From: JACPFV01 sp038043245
GTDB lineage: Bacteria; Pseudomonadota; Gammaproteobacteria; Nevskiales; Nevskiaceae
Direction of reading: 5' to 3'
DNA length: 64,000 bases
Assembly (NCBI GenBank): GCA_038043245.1
Contig: JBBTCH010000002.1
Coordinates: forward strand, 271,070 to 335,069
The notes below the pieces were generated by a model. The model did not search any database. It saw nothing but the letters and a program-made list of their open reading frames with translations, and was not told where the DNA came from. Position numbers and translations under genes: made by a program. Shown here piece by piece: positions 22,025 through 30,524 of the stretch. Position 1 is the stretch's first letter. Each line of letters begins with the position of its first letter.

Positions 22025-24061
22025 TCACCATACTTTCACGCGCTTGTTTTCGGACTTGTACATCTCGTCGCCCTCGCGAATGCCGAAAGCGTCGTAAAAC
22101 GCCGGCAGATTCGAAAGCACGCCGTTGCAGCGGTACTGCGCCGGAGAATGCGGCCCGACCTTGAGCTGATTGAGCAGCGCCGCCTCGCGATACTTGGTGC
22201 GCCAGACCTGCGCCCAGCCCATGAAAAAGCGCTGATCGCCGGTCAAGCCCTCCATCACCGGCGCGGGTTTGCCGGCGAGCGAAAGTTGATAGGCCTGATA
22301 GGCGATGGTGACACCGCCGAGGTCAGCCAGATTCTCGCCGACGCTGAGCGCGCCGTTGACGTGGTACCCCGGCAGCGGTTCGTAGACGTCGTACTGGGCG
22401 ATGAGCTGGCGCGCTTTGGCCTCGAATTTCTTGCGATCGTGCTGGGTCCACCAGCTGATCAGGTTGCCGTCACCGTCGTATTTGGAGCCCTGATCGTCGA
22501 AGCCGTGGCCGATCTCGTGGCCGATGACCGCGCCGATGGCGCCGTAATTCACCGCGTCGTCCGCCGCCGCATTGAAGAACGGCGGTTGCAGGATCGCCGC
22601 CGGGAACACGATCTCGTTCTTGTTCGGGTGGTAATAGGCGTTGACCGTCTGCGGCGTCATTTCCCACTCGTCGCGGTCCACCGGCGTGCCGAGCTTGGCG
22701 AGGTTGCGGTCGTACTCGAACGCCCGCGTCTCCATCAGGTTGCCGAGCAGGTCGCTGCGGTCAATCTGCAGTTTGGAATAGTCGCGCCATTTCGCCGGAT
22801 AGCCGATCTTGGGCGTGAACTTGGCCAGTTTCTCCAGCGCCTTCTTGCGCGTCTCTTCGGTCATCCATTCCAGCGACGCGAAACTTTGCGCGTAGGCTTT
22901 TTGCAGATTCGCCACCAGTCCTTCCATCTGCTGTTTGTGCTCCGGCGGGAAGTGCGCGGCGACATACAGCTGGCCCAGCGCCTCACCCAGGCCCTGCTCG
23001 ACGAGCTGGACGCCGCGCTTCCAGCGCGGACGATTTTCCGGAATGCCGTTGAGTGCCTTGCCGTAAAACGCGAAGTTCTCGTCAACATAGGCCTGCGACA
23101 GGTACGGCGCGGCGGCGTGCAGCGTCTGCCAGCGCAGGTAGAGCTTGAGCGTCTCGAGCGAATGCGCGCGCAGCAGGGTCCCCAGGCTGCGGAAATAGCT
23201 TGGCTCGCGCACGATCACCGACGCCTCATCGGCGAACCCGGCCTTCGCTGCGTAGTCGTCCCAGCCGCAGCCGGGAAATTTTTCAGCCAGCATCCGGCGC
23301 TCGAACTTGTTGTAGGTTTTTTCGTCGTCGCGCTGCTGCACCTTGGTCCACTGCCGCTGCGCCATCCAGGTTTCGAGGCCCATGATTTTTCGCGCCTGCG
23401 CGGCCCCTTCCGTATCGCCGGCGAGCGTCAGCAGGCGCTCGATGTGTTCGACATAGGCCTTGCGCAGGTCGCGGAATTTCCGGTCCGGCAGCAGGTAGTA
23501 ATCGCGGTCCGGCAGGCCTAGTCCGGATTGACTCAGGTAGACGATGTAGCTTTTGGAATCCTTGGAGTCGGGCTGCACGGAAAAATCAAAGAATCCGTCA
23601 ACCCCGATCCGCGAGAAATGCGCCATCAGGGCCGGGATCTGGTTCTTGTCCTGCAGCGCCTCGATGCGCGCCAGCGTGGGCTCCAGCGGTTTCAGTCCCA
23701 GCGCCTCAGTGCGCGCCTCGTCGAGAAAGCTGGCATAGAGGTCGCCGATCTTCTGCGCTTCCCCGCCCTGCCGGGTTTTGCCCTGCGACACCGACTCGAT
23801 GAGCTGCTTGACGCGCTGTTCGGACAGATCACGCAGAACGTGGAAGCTGCCATAGACGCCACGATCCGCGGGGATCTCGGTTTTTGCGATCCACAGGCCG
23901 TTCACGTAGCGGAAAAAATCATCCTGCGGCTTGGCAGCCGCGTCGAGCGAGGCGATATCCACCCCCGATACGGGCGCGGCCACTGGCGGTGCAGGCGCGG
24001 GGGTCGGTGGAGTACAGGCGGCAAGAACCAGGGCCGCGAACGCAGCGAGCGTTTTTTTCAT
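22025..24061 (-). CDS. M13-family metallopeptidase, lipoprotein
   Basis: This neprilysin/PepO-like zinc endopeptidase has 678 residues from the ATG at 24061. The N-terminus M-K-K-T-L-A-A-F-A-A-L-V-L-A-A-C is a lipoprotein signal with lipobox Cys16, so the enzyme is likely anchored in the periplasm or outer membrane. Zinc ligands are in H-E-I-G-H (His515 to His519) and in E-N-L-A-D-L-G-G, with N-A-Y-Y upstream contributing to substrate binding. The open frame continues 5' of the ATG but is a shadow of the next gene. ATGA overlap with that upstream gene (24058-24972) shows coupling. Confidence 0.96.
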   Translation of the reverse strand: MKKTLAAFAALVLAACTPPTPAPAPPVAAPVSGVDIASLDAAAKPQDDFFRYVNGLWIAKTEIPADRGVYGSFHVLRDLSEQRVKQLIESVSQGKTRQGGEAQKIGDLYASFLDEARTEALGLKPLEPTLARIEALQDKNQIPALMAHFSRIGVDGFFDFSVQPDSKDSKSYIVYLSQSGLGLPDRDYYLLPDRKFRDLRKAYVEHIERLLTLAGDTEGAAQARKIMGLETWMAQRQWTKVQQRDDEKTYNKFERRMLAEKFPGCGWDDYAAKAGFADEASVIVREPSYFRSLGTLLRAHSLETLKLYLRWQTLHAAAPYLSQAYVDENFAFYGKALNGIPENRPRWKRGVQLVEQGLGEALGQLYVAAHFPPEHKQQMEGLVANLQKAYAQSFASLEWMTEETRKKALEKLAKFTPKIGYPAKWRDYSKLQIDRSDLLGNLMETRAFEYDRNLAKLGTPVDRDEWEMTPQTVNAYYHPNKNEIVFPAAILQPPFFNAAADDAVNYGAIGAVIGHEIGHGFDDQGSKYDGDGNLISWWTQHDRKKFEAKARQLIAQYDVYEPLPGYHVNGALSVGENLADLGGVTIAYQAYQLSLAGKPAPVMEGLTGDQRFFMGWAQVWRTKYREAALLNQLKVGPHSPAQYRCNGVLSNLPAFYDAFGIREGDEMYKSENKRVKVW

Positions 24062-24972
24062 GGTGTGGAGAGGTGGCTTTTTGGTTTGATGATAGCAGCG
24101 GGCAACGGCAGTTTGACCAGAGGCGCCGGACGTTTTTCGGAGGTCACATACAGATGGTTTCCGTCTGCGGAGATCGTCGCCGCTTCGATCTGTTGCAGTG
24201 GCGGCAGGTCGACCCAGGTCGGCATGCCGTTGAGTGCGTCGAGCCAGGATTGTTTCGCGCCACGGTGGAAAAGATGCGCATCCTTTGGCGTGACCACGAT
24301 GACTGACCGCAGATCCGGAGCAAAATCCATCGCAGTCGGCATGGCGAGGAAATGAGCGGTCAGCGGATTTTCTTCGAGGTCCCCGTCGCTGATCGCGGGC
24401 AATGACGTCACCTCGCCCAGCCGCTCCGCGACTCGCGTTTCCCCCGGAGATTCGAAAGATTTCTGGGGCAGCGGCAGCCGATAAAGCACAGGCGGGCGGT
24501 CGCGCTTGCTCAACAGATAGATGTGCCCCGCCTTGCCATCCACGGCCATCGCTTCGCAATCGCGTGGGCCATCTTCGTAGCGGAAATCCATTTTCCACAG
24601 CAGCTTCGCTGCGCCGATGCGGCCCGGGTCGCTGACCGCGTAGAGCGTGACCGAGCTGCGGCGGGCTTCGTTATCGCCGATGTCGCCGATCAGCAGCGCA
24701 GGCTGGCCCTGGTGGATGAACGAGGCGAGCTCCTCCCAATCGAAATTCATCGCGCTCGCGATATCCACGCGGCCATAGTCCTCGCCGCGCAGGCCGAGAC
24801 GGTACAGCGCCGGCCCGCCGCCGCTGTCGTTCAGTGCCCATAGCACTTCGGGGTCGTGTAGCGAGCGCGCGAGCCCGCTGGCTTCGTCGAGTTTGCGGTT
24901 GACGAGTTCCGGCCATGGCGCCGCCCCTGCGCCGCCCGCGAAAAACACCACGAGAAAAAACAGACGGCGCAT
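24058..24972 (-). CDS. Exported protein, possible beta-propeller fold, function unknown
   Basis: The 304-residue product starts with a signal peptide (M-R-R-L-F-F-L-V-V-F-F-A-G-G-A-G-A-A-P). The mature part has repeated short segments such as L-D-E-A-S-G-L-A, W-A-L-N-D-S-G and G-H-I-Y-L-L-S-K, which suggest a propeller of strands; I do not identify an enzyme family or catalytic residues. ATG at 24972 overlaps the preceding YhhN gene (TGATG), and its stop overlaps the M13 gene start (ATGA). The three genes appear to form one operon. Confidence 0.65.
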   Translation of the reverse strand: MRRLFFLVVFFAGGAGAAPWPELVNRKLDEASGLARSLHDPEVLWALNDSGGGPALYRLGLRGEDYGRVDIASAMNFDWEELASFIHQGQPALLIGDIGDNEARRSSVTLYAVSDPGRIGAAKLLWKMDFRYEDGPRDCEAMAVDGKAGHIYLLSKRDRPPVLYRLPLPQKSFESPGETRVAERLGEVTSLPAISDGDLEENPLTAHFLAMPTAMDFAPDLRSVIVVTPKDAHLFHRGAKQSWLDALNGMPTWVDLPPLQQIEAATISADGNHLYVTSEKRPAPLVKLPLPAAIIKPKSHLSTP

Positions 24973-25613
24973 CAAACCGAGCAGGCGATCAGGCCGACGG
25001 CCAGCCAATAGGTCGAGAGAATCAGGGGTTGGGCGAGGCGATACGGCGCGATGAACTGACGCACGGCCAGGCTCGAATCCGACAGCATGAACAAGGTCGC
25101 GCCAACGAGCGCGAGCAGTGAAGAACGATCGGCGAGCGCGTCGAAACGGATGAGTGCCGTCGATACCATTGCGGCAATCACGGCCATGTAGATCAGCACG
25201 GGAATTTGCAGCGCGCCCGTGCGTGGCAGCACCAGGCACGCGACGGGCAGTGCAAACGCGAGCCACGCCAGCGACCACCACGGCGCTGAAAAATGCGCGA
25301 GGCCCTGAACAAAGGCGGCGATGAACAGCGCGTGGCCGATCAGGAAGTTGGACAGCCCACCGAGAAACCAGCGCTGACCGGTGAACATCAGGCAGATGTC
25401 ACCGGCCGCGCAGAACAGCAGCGCGATCAGCACCCACAGCCGATAGTCCGGCGGCGTGTGCGCTGGGATGACCGCGGCGAGCGCAAAAATCAGCAGCGTA
25501 GTCAGCGGTTTCAGCAGATAAAAACTGCGGTGGCGATGCGCCTGTCCGTTCCATTCCGCAGTGATGGCGCCGGCGGCGGAAATCGCGGCAGCACCGGCGA
25601 GGGTTGTTATCAT
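24972..25613 (-). CDS. Lysoplasmalogenase-like membrane protein (YhhN family)
   Basis: This 213-residue integral membrane protein has about eight hydrophobic helices and the YhhN/TMEM86 pattern, including F-C-A-A-G-D-I-C-L-M-F and A-L-V-G-A-T-L-F-M-L-S-D-S-S-L-A, with the conserved aspartates. Family members hydrolyse the vinyl-ether bond of lysoplasmalogens, but in bacteria the substrate is unproven. It is the first gene of the minus-strand trio and lies 31 bases from the divergent amidotransferase at 25645. Its start is GTG or ATG within the first codons; the ATG at 25613 is used here. Confidence 0.88.
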   Translation of the reverse strand: MITTLAGAAAISAAGAITAEWNGQAHRHRSFYLLKPLTTLLIFALAAVIPAHTPPDYRLWVLIALLFCAAGDICLMFTGQRWFLGGLSNFLIGHALFIAAFVQGLAHFSAPWWSLAWLAFALPVACLVLPRTGALQIPVLIYMAVIAAMVSTALIRFDALADRSSLLALVGATLFMLSDSSLAVRQFIAPYRLAQPLILSTYWLAVGLIACSV

Positions 25614-25644
25614 CCGGCCAGTTTAGCGATAAAGAAAAAACCCA

Positions 25645-26343
25645 ATGAAACCTCAGCGCGCGCATTGGCTGCAACATGCCGAGCATGAAGACAGCGGCTG
25701 CATCGAACCCTGGCTGATCAGTCGGGGGCATCAGGTCACCCACACCCGCCTTTTCGCCGGTGAATCGCTGCCGGATGCGTCCAGTTTTGACTGGTTGATC
25801 ATCATGGGCGGCCCGATGAACATCTACGAGCATGACCGCCATCCTTGGTTGATACCGGAGAAGAAGTTAATAAATGACGCTATCGTCACTAATAAGAAGA
25901 TCCTAGGCATCTGCTTGGGTTCGCAGCTGCTTTCAGATGTTCTTGGCGGAGCAGTGACTAAAAATAAATACCAAGAAATAGGCTGGTTTAAAGTGGAGTT
26001 GACAGAAGATGGCGTTAATTCACCATACTCTGTAGCCGGTCACGAATTCCTTGCATTTCACTGGCATGGAGACACTTATGCGTTGCCGCCACAGGCCAAA
26101 TGCCTGGCCCGCAGCGAAGCCTGCGGCCAGCAGGCTTTCAGCCATGGCGCCCGGCGGCTGGGCTTGCAATTCCATCTGGAGGTGACAGTGGACGATGCCC
26201 GCGAATGGCTCAAGGTGGATGCGCCCAAGCCTGAGCGCTATGTCCAGAGCGTTGAGGAAATCCTGCGCGATCCCACACGTTTTTCCGAGAACAATCGCCT
26301 GATGCGGAAGCTGCTGGAGCAGATGGAAGCAATCCATTTCTGA
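25645..26343 (+). CDS. Class I glutamine amidotransferase-like protein
   Basis: The 232-residue protein has the GATase-1 fold: G-G-P-M-N-I-Y, then the nucleophile elbow L-G-I-C-L-G-S-Q with the catalytic cysteine, and Q-F-H-L-E with the catalytic histidine. It resembles the stand-alone GMP-synthase-like (GuaA-like) group, which act on glutamine or gamma-glutamyl compounds. The middle of the gene (about 25863-26060) is strikingly AT-rich compared with both ends, while the frame is unbroken. The mosaic suggests recombination within the gene. Confidence 0.9.
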   Translation: MKPQRAHWLQHAEHEDSGCIEPWLISRGHQVTHTRLFAGESLPDASSFDWLIIMGGPMNIYEHDRHPWLIPEKKLINDAIVTNKKILGICLGSQLLSDVLGGAVTKNKYQEIGWFKVELTEDGVNSPYSVAGHEFLAFHWHGDTYALPPQAKCLARSEACGQQAFSHGARRLGLQFHLEVTVDDAREWLKVDAPKPERYVQSVEEILRDPTRFSENNRLMRKLLEQMEAIHF

Positions 26344-26394
26344 TTAGTCGAACCGTTATCATGTCGCGCGCCTTTTAACTTACGACCAATCTCC

Positions 26395-27126
26395 ATGGAT
26401 GCTCTGCTGCAACCCGAACTCTGGGCCGCGCTCATCACGCTGGCTTCGCTGGAAATCGTGCTGGGCATCGACAACATCATTTTCCTCACGATCATGGCCA
26501 ACAAGCTGCCCGAGCATCAGCGCGCGCGGGCGCGCACCATCGGTCTGGCCGGCGCCTGCATCACGCGCATCCTGTTGTTGCTGTCCCTGGCCTGGTTGGC
26601 GCGCCTGACCGCGCCGCTGTTCACGCTGCCTTACTTCGCGCAGGAAATCTCCGGTCGCGATCTGGTGCTGATTTTCGGCGGCCTTTTTCTGATGGCCAAG
26701 GCCACGTTCGAGCTGCACGAGCAGGTCGAGGACGATCACCAGACCGCTGAAGCGGCGATCGGCCAGGCCCTGGCCGGCTTCGTCTCGGTGATCGTGCAGA
26801 TCATGATCATCGACATCGTGTTTTCGCTCGACTCGGTGATCACCGCCGTCGGCATGACGCAGAACATCCCGGTGATGGTGACCGCGATCATGATCGCGGT
26901 CGGCGTGATGATGTTCTTTGCCGGCCCGGTCGGCGCGTTCGTCGAAAAACACCCGACCATAAAAGTGCTGGCGCTGTCGTTCCTGATCCTGATCGGCATG
27001 GCCTTGGTGGGCGAGGGTTTTGATGCGCATGTGCCCAAGGCCTCGATCTATTTCGCCATGGCGTTCTCGCTGGCCATCGAAATGATCAACATGAGGATGC
27101 GCAAGAACAAGCAGCAGAAGGCTTGA
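26395..27126 (+). CDS. TerC-family membrane protein
   Basis: The 243-residue multi-span protein matches the TerC/YkoY family: E-I-V-L-G-I-D-N-I-I-F-L near the start and a second F-S-L-D-S-V-I-T-A-V-G further in, which form a pseudo-repeat of acidic helices. Family members are linked to metal (manganese) export and to insertion of secreted metalloproteins. The stop overlaps the uvrD start (TGATG). A separate function from uvrD is certain; the coupling may be positional only. Confidence 0.92.
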   Translation: MDALLQPELWAALITLASLEIVLGIDNIIFLTIMANKLPEHQRARARTIGLAGACITRILLLLSLAWLARLTAPLFTLPYFAQEISGRDLVLIFGGLFLMAKATFELHEQVEDDHQTAEAAIGQALAGFVSVIVQIMIIDIVFSLDSVITAVGMTQNIPVMVTAIMIAVGVMMFFAGPVGAFVEKHPTIKVLALSFLILIGMALVGEGFDAHVPKASIYFAMAFSLAIEMINMRMRKNKQQKA

Positions 27127-29336
27127 TGCAGGTTTTGCGAGAGGGCGAGGCGGGCGACCTCAGCCCGCTGACCGATGATCTGAACCCCGCACAGAAAGAA
27201 GCCGTAACCGCGCCGCCGGAACATCGCATGGTGCTGGCGGGCGCCGGCTCCGGCAAAACCCGCGTGCTGGTGCACCGCGTCGCCTGGCTGATCGCCGCCG
27301 AACAGGTCTCGCCGCATTCGATTCTCGCCGTCACTTTCACCAACAAGGCCGCGGCCGAGATGCGCGGTCGCCTCGAAGCCCTGATCAACGTCCCGATCCG
27401 GGCGATGTGGGTCGGCACCTTCCACGGCATTGCCCATCGCCTGCTGCGCATGCACTGGAAGGACGCGAACCTGCCGCAGAATTTCCAGATCCTCGACGCC
27501 GACGACCAGACGCGCTTTATCAAGCGCGTGCTGAAGACACTGGATCTGTCGGAAGAACAGTGGGTGCCCAAAGTCGTGGCCGGGTTCATCAACGGCCAGA
27601 AGGAGGAGGGGCGCCGGCCGAAGGATTTCGCCGATGGCGGAGATTTTTCCCAACGCACACTGACGCGCATTTACACGGCCTATCAAGCCGCCTGCGATCG
27701 CGCCGGACTGGTTGATTTTTCCGAACTGCTGCTGCGTGCCTACGAGCTGTGCCGCGACAACGCCGCGCTCCAGCAGCATTACCGCACACGCTTCCGGCAT
27801 CTGCTGGTGGATGAATTCCAAGACACCAACACCCTGCAATACGCCTGGCTGAAAGTGCTGGCGGGCAGCACCGGCAAATTGTTCTGCGTCGGCGATGACG
27901 ATCAGAGCATCTACAGCTGGCGCGGGGCGAAAGTCGAAAACATGCTCAAGCTGGCGAAAGATTTTCCCGGCAGCGAGGTGGTGCGGCTGGAGCAGAACTA
28001 TCGCTCCACCGGCACGGTGTTGAAGGCCGCCAACGGCCTGATCGCCAGGAACACCGGTCGCATGGGCAAGAACCTGTGGACCGACGGCGCGCAAGGCGAG
28101 CCGATCCAGCTGTATGCCGCGTTCAACGAATACGACGAGGCGCAGTTCGTGATGGATCGCATCCGCGAATTCCGCAATCGCGGCATGGACTACGCCCAGC
28201 TGGCGGTGCTGTACCGCTCCAACGCGCAGTCGCGCGTGCTCGAAGAAGTGCTGATCCGCGAGCGCGTGCCGTATCGCATCTACGGCGGCCTGCGTTTCTT
28301 CGAGCGCATGGAGGTGAAAGACGCGCTCGGCTATCTGCGCCTGCTCGGCAACCGCGACGACGATCCGGCGTTCGAGCGCGTGGCCAACACGCCGACGCGC
28401 GGCATCGGCAACACCACGCTCGACAAGCTGCGTGAAGTGTCCAAAGCCACCGGCGCTTCACTGTGGACCACGGCCAAGGTTGGCGGCGGTGAACTCGGCC
28501 GTAGCGCCGGCAACCTGGTGCAGTTCCTCGATCTGATCGAGCGCATGGCAGCGGAAACCAAGGACCTGCCGTTGTCGCAGGCCACCGAGATCGTCATCGC
28601 CAATTCCGGCTTGCGTGAGCACTATAAAAAAGAAAAAGGCGAGCAGGCGGAAGCGCGGCTGGAGAACCTCGACGAGCTGGTGAATGCCGCGCGCAGCTTT
28701 GAAGAGCCGGACGAAGAGGGCATCACGCCGCTGATGGCCTTTCTCACGCATGCCGCACTTGAAGCCGGCGGCGAGCAGGCCGGGGCGGGCGAAGACGCCG
28801 TGCAGCTGATGACTCTGCATTCTGCGAAAGGCCTCGAATTCCCGGTGGTGTTCCTGGTCGGCATGGAGCAGGGCTTGTTCCCGCACCAGCGCGCGGTGGA
28901 CGAAGGCGGGCTCGAGGAGGAGCGCCGGCTCTGCTACGTCGGCATGACCCGCGCCATGCAGCGGCTGTTTCTGTCGCATGCGGAGATCCGCCGGTTGCAC
29001 GGCTCGGAAAACGTGGCGATGCCCTCGCAGTTCCTGCGCGAGATCCCCGCCGATCTTGTCGTCGAAACGCGGCCGCGTGCCGCGGTGCTGCGGCCTGCAT
29101 TCGCGCATCACAGCTATCGTTCATCTGCCGCGAAACCGGCGTATGTGTCCACGCCGATCAAGGAAGCGGGTGTTGGCGGCTATTCGCTGGGCCAGCGCGT
29201 GCGTCATCCCAAGTTCGGCGAGGGCACCATCCTCAATTTCGACGGCGATGACGTGCGTGCGCGCGTCGAGGTGCGCTTCCGCGAAGCCGGCACCAAGTGG
29301 CTGATGCTCGCCTACGCCAATCTGACGGCGGTGTGA
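27126..29336 (+). CDS. uvrD: DNA helicase II UvrD
   Basis: UvrD is the superfamily-1A 3'-5' helicase used in nucleotide excision and mismatch repair. The ATG at 27126 gives 736 residues; a TTG one codon earlier is possible. The Walker A loop is A-G-A-G-S-G-K-T at 38-45, the Walker B is V-D-E-F-Q-D-T-N, and Q-S-I-Y-S-W-R-G and the C-terminal G-L-E-F-P-V-V-F and V-G-M-T-R-A motifs are all present. The C-terminal K-F-G-E-G-T-I tudor-like extension is the UvrD type, which distinguishes it from Rep. It ends in an overlap with the mtfA-like start (GTGA). Confidence 0.96.
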   Translation: MQVLREGEAGDLSPLTDDLNPAQKEAVTAPPEHRMVLAGAGSGKTRVLVHRVAWLIAAEQVSPHSILAVTFTNKAAAEMRGRLEALINVPIRAMWVGTFHGIAHRLLRMHWKDANLPQNFQILDADDQTRFIKRVLKTLDLSEEQWVPKVVAGFINGQKEEGRRPKDFADGGDFSQRTLTRIYTAYQAACDRAGLVDFSELLLRAYELCRDNAALQQHYRTRFRHLLVDEFQDTNTLQYAWLKVLAGSTGKLFCVGDDDQSIYSWRGAKVENMLKLAKDFPGSEVVRLEQNYRSTGTVLKAANGLIARNTGRMGKNLWTDGAQGEPIQLYAAFNEYDEAQFVMDRIREFRNRGMDYAQLAVLYRSNAQSRVLEEVLIRERVPYRIYGGLRFFERMEVKDALGYLRLLGNRDDDPAFERVANTPTRGIGNTTLDKLREVSKATGASLWTTAKVGGGELGRSAGNLVQFLDLIERMAAETKDLPLSQATEIVIANSGLREHYKKEKGEQAEARLENLDELVNAARSFEEPDEEGITPLMAFLTHAALEAGGEQAGAGEDAVQLMTLHSAKGLEFPVVFLVGMEQGLFPHQRAVDEGGLEEERRLCYVGMTRAMQRLFLSHAEIRRLHGSENVAMPSQFLREIPADLVVETRPRAAVLRPAFAHHSYRSSAAKPAYVSTPIKEAGVGGYSLGQRVRHPKFGEGTILNFDGDDVRARVEVRFREAGTKWLMLAYANLTAV

Positions 29337-29971
29337 ACCCACTGCTCGCGCGTTTGTCGCCGTCGTTGCGGACGCGACACGCAGCCTGCGTCGCCCAGTT
29401 CCTGCGCGACAAGCGTTTCTACGGCTGCGGTGGGCTTGAGGTCAGCGATCACATGCGCGAAAGCGTGGCGCAACTGGCCTGCCTGTTGATCCTGCGCGAC
29501 AACGCCGCCGTGTTCCCGCGCCTGCGTTCGATATTGCTATATCCATCGGCCTTTCTGGTGCCGCAGCACGAACCGGACGAACTCGGACTGGTGTCCGACG
29601 AGCCCGTCGAACAGATCGGCGAATCCTGGGAAGGCGACCGCGTGGTGCTGTCGTGGGCGGACGTCGAATCCGCCCTGAACGGTGATGCGGTGAACGTTGT
29701 CGCCCACGAATTCGCACATCAGCTCGACATCGGCGCAGGGTTCCCGGCTGGCGTCGATCCCGCGCGCTGGGCACCGGTGATGCAAAGGGAGTTCGAGCGA
29801 CTACAGCGCCATCGCCGTCCGCCGGTGCTGGATCCTTACGGCGCAGAAGGGCCCGAGGAGTTCTTCGCGGTGGCGACCGAGGCGTTCTTCCAGCGCGGCG
29901 CGGCGCTCAAGGAACATCACGCCGATTTGTACGAACTGCTGCGCGAGTTCTACCGGCTGGAGACTGCCTAG
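29333..29971 (+). CDS. mtfA: MtfA-like zinc peptidase
   Basis: MtfA is a zinc aminopeptidase/peptidase that in E. coli interacts with the regulator Mlc. The GTG at 29333 overlaps the uvrD stop and gives 212 residues. The family marks are L-L-Y-P, then W-x-x-V and the zinc motif H-E-F-A-H at 125-129, with a downstream glutamate-rich E-E-F-F-A-V-A-T-E segment that supplies the third ligand. It converges with the SPOR protein gene; their stops share the tetranucleotide CTAG (29968-29971). Confidence 0.9.
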   Translation: MNPLLARLSPSLRTRHAACVAQFLRDKRFYGCGGLEVSDHMRESVAQLACLLILRDNAAVFPRLRSILLYPSAFLVPQHEPDELGLVSDEPVEQIGESWEGDRVVLSWADVESALNGDAVNVVAHEFAHQLDIGAGFPAGVDPARWAPVMQREFERLQRHRRPPVLDPYGAEGPEEFFAVATEAFFQRGAALKEHHADLYELLREFYRLETA

Positions 29972-30522
29972 TTCTCCACCCGCATCACCACGCCCTTGAT
30001 CTTGTTTTCGGCGAGCCGGGCGGTGATCAAGTGCAGTTTTCCGAGGTCTTCTTCAGGCCCGATGCGTACCCGGAACCAGTTCTGGTTGTTGTCGATCGTC
30101 ACCTGCTCGATGCGCGACTCGATGCCCAGCAGCGCGAGCTGCGCCTTCTGTTCCTCGGCCTGTTTGCGCTCGCGGTAGGAGGCGACCTGGATGACGTAAG
30201 TGCCGGGCTCGGCGATCGGCACCGGTTTTTCCTCTTCGGTTTCGCCGCGCGGGATCACCACCTCATAGCTCGGCAGCAGCTCGTAGAACGAAAAACGCGA
30301 AGGTTCCTTCGGCGGCACCACGATCGGCGACTTCCTGATCGTCGCCTTGTCCTTGCCGGACGTCACTTCGGTCGGCGGGATCGGTTTGGCGATGTAGATC
30401 AGTGCGGCGACGGCCAATCCCGCCGACAGGCCGACCAGGCCCCAGATCCAGCCCGGCAATTCGCCCTTGCCACGCGCGTGCCGCCCGCTGTTCTCGCCAC
30501 GCTGACCAAAATCTCTCGCCAT
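29968..30522 (-). CDS. SPOR-domain membrane protein (FtsN-like)
   Basis: The 184-residue protein has a short basic cytoplasmic start, one transmembrane helix (about 25-45), a proline-rich periplasmic linker, and a C-terminal SPOR domain (about 105-184) with Y-V-I-Q-V-A-S-Y and W-F-R-V-R-I-G. SPOR domains bind glycan strands lacking stem peptides at the division septum. The position next to argS matches the argS-SPOR order in many gammaproteobacteria where it is annotated as FtsN-like, but it lacks the long FtsN linker. The gene starts two bases after the argS stop. Confidence 0.88.
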   Translation of the reverse strand: MARDFGQRGENSGRHARGKGELPGWIWGLVGLSAGLAVAALIYIAKPIPPTEVTSGKDKATIRKSPIVVPPKEPSRFSFYELLPSYEVVIPRGETEEEKPVPIAEPGTYVIQVASYRERKQAEEQKAQLALLGIESRIEQVTIDNNQNWFRVRIGPEEDLGKLHLITARLAENKIKGVVMRVEN

Positions 30523-30524
30523 TT

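Noticed and set aside
22148..23521. Long open frame (457 codons) on the plus strand across the M13 peptidase gene
   Set aside because: It is antisense to a well-supported gene and shows no motif or signal of its own.
24062..24598. Upstream extension of the M13 peptidase frame
   Set aside because: The lipoprotein signal begins at the ATG at 24061; the extension overlaps another real gene.
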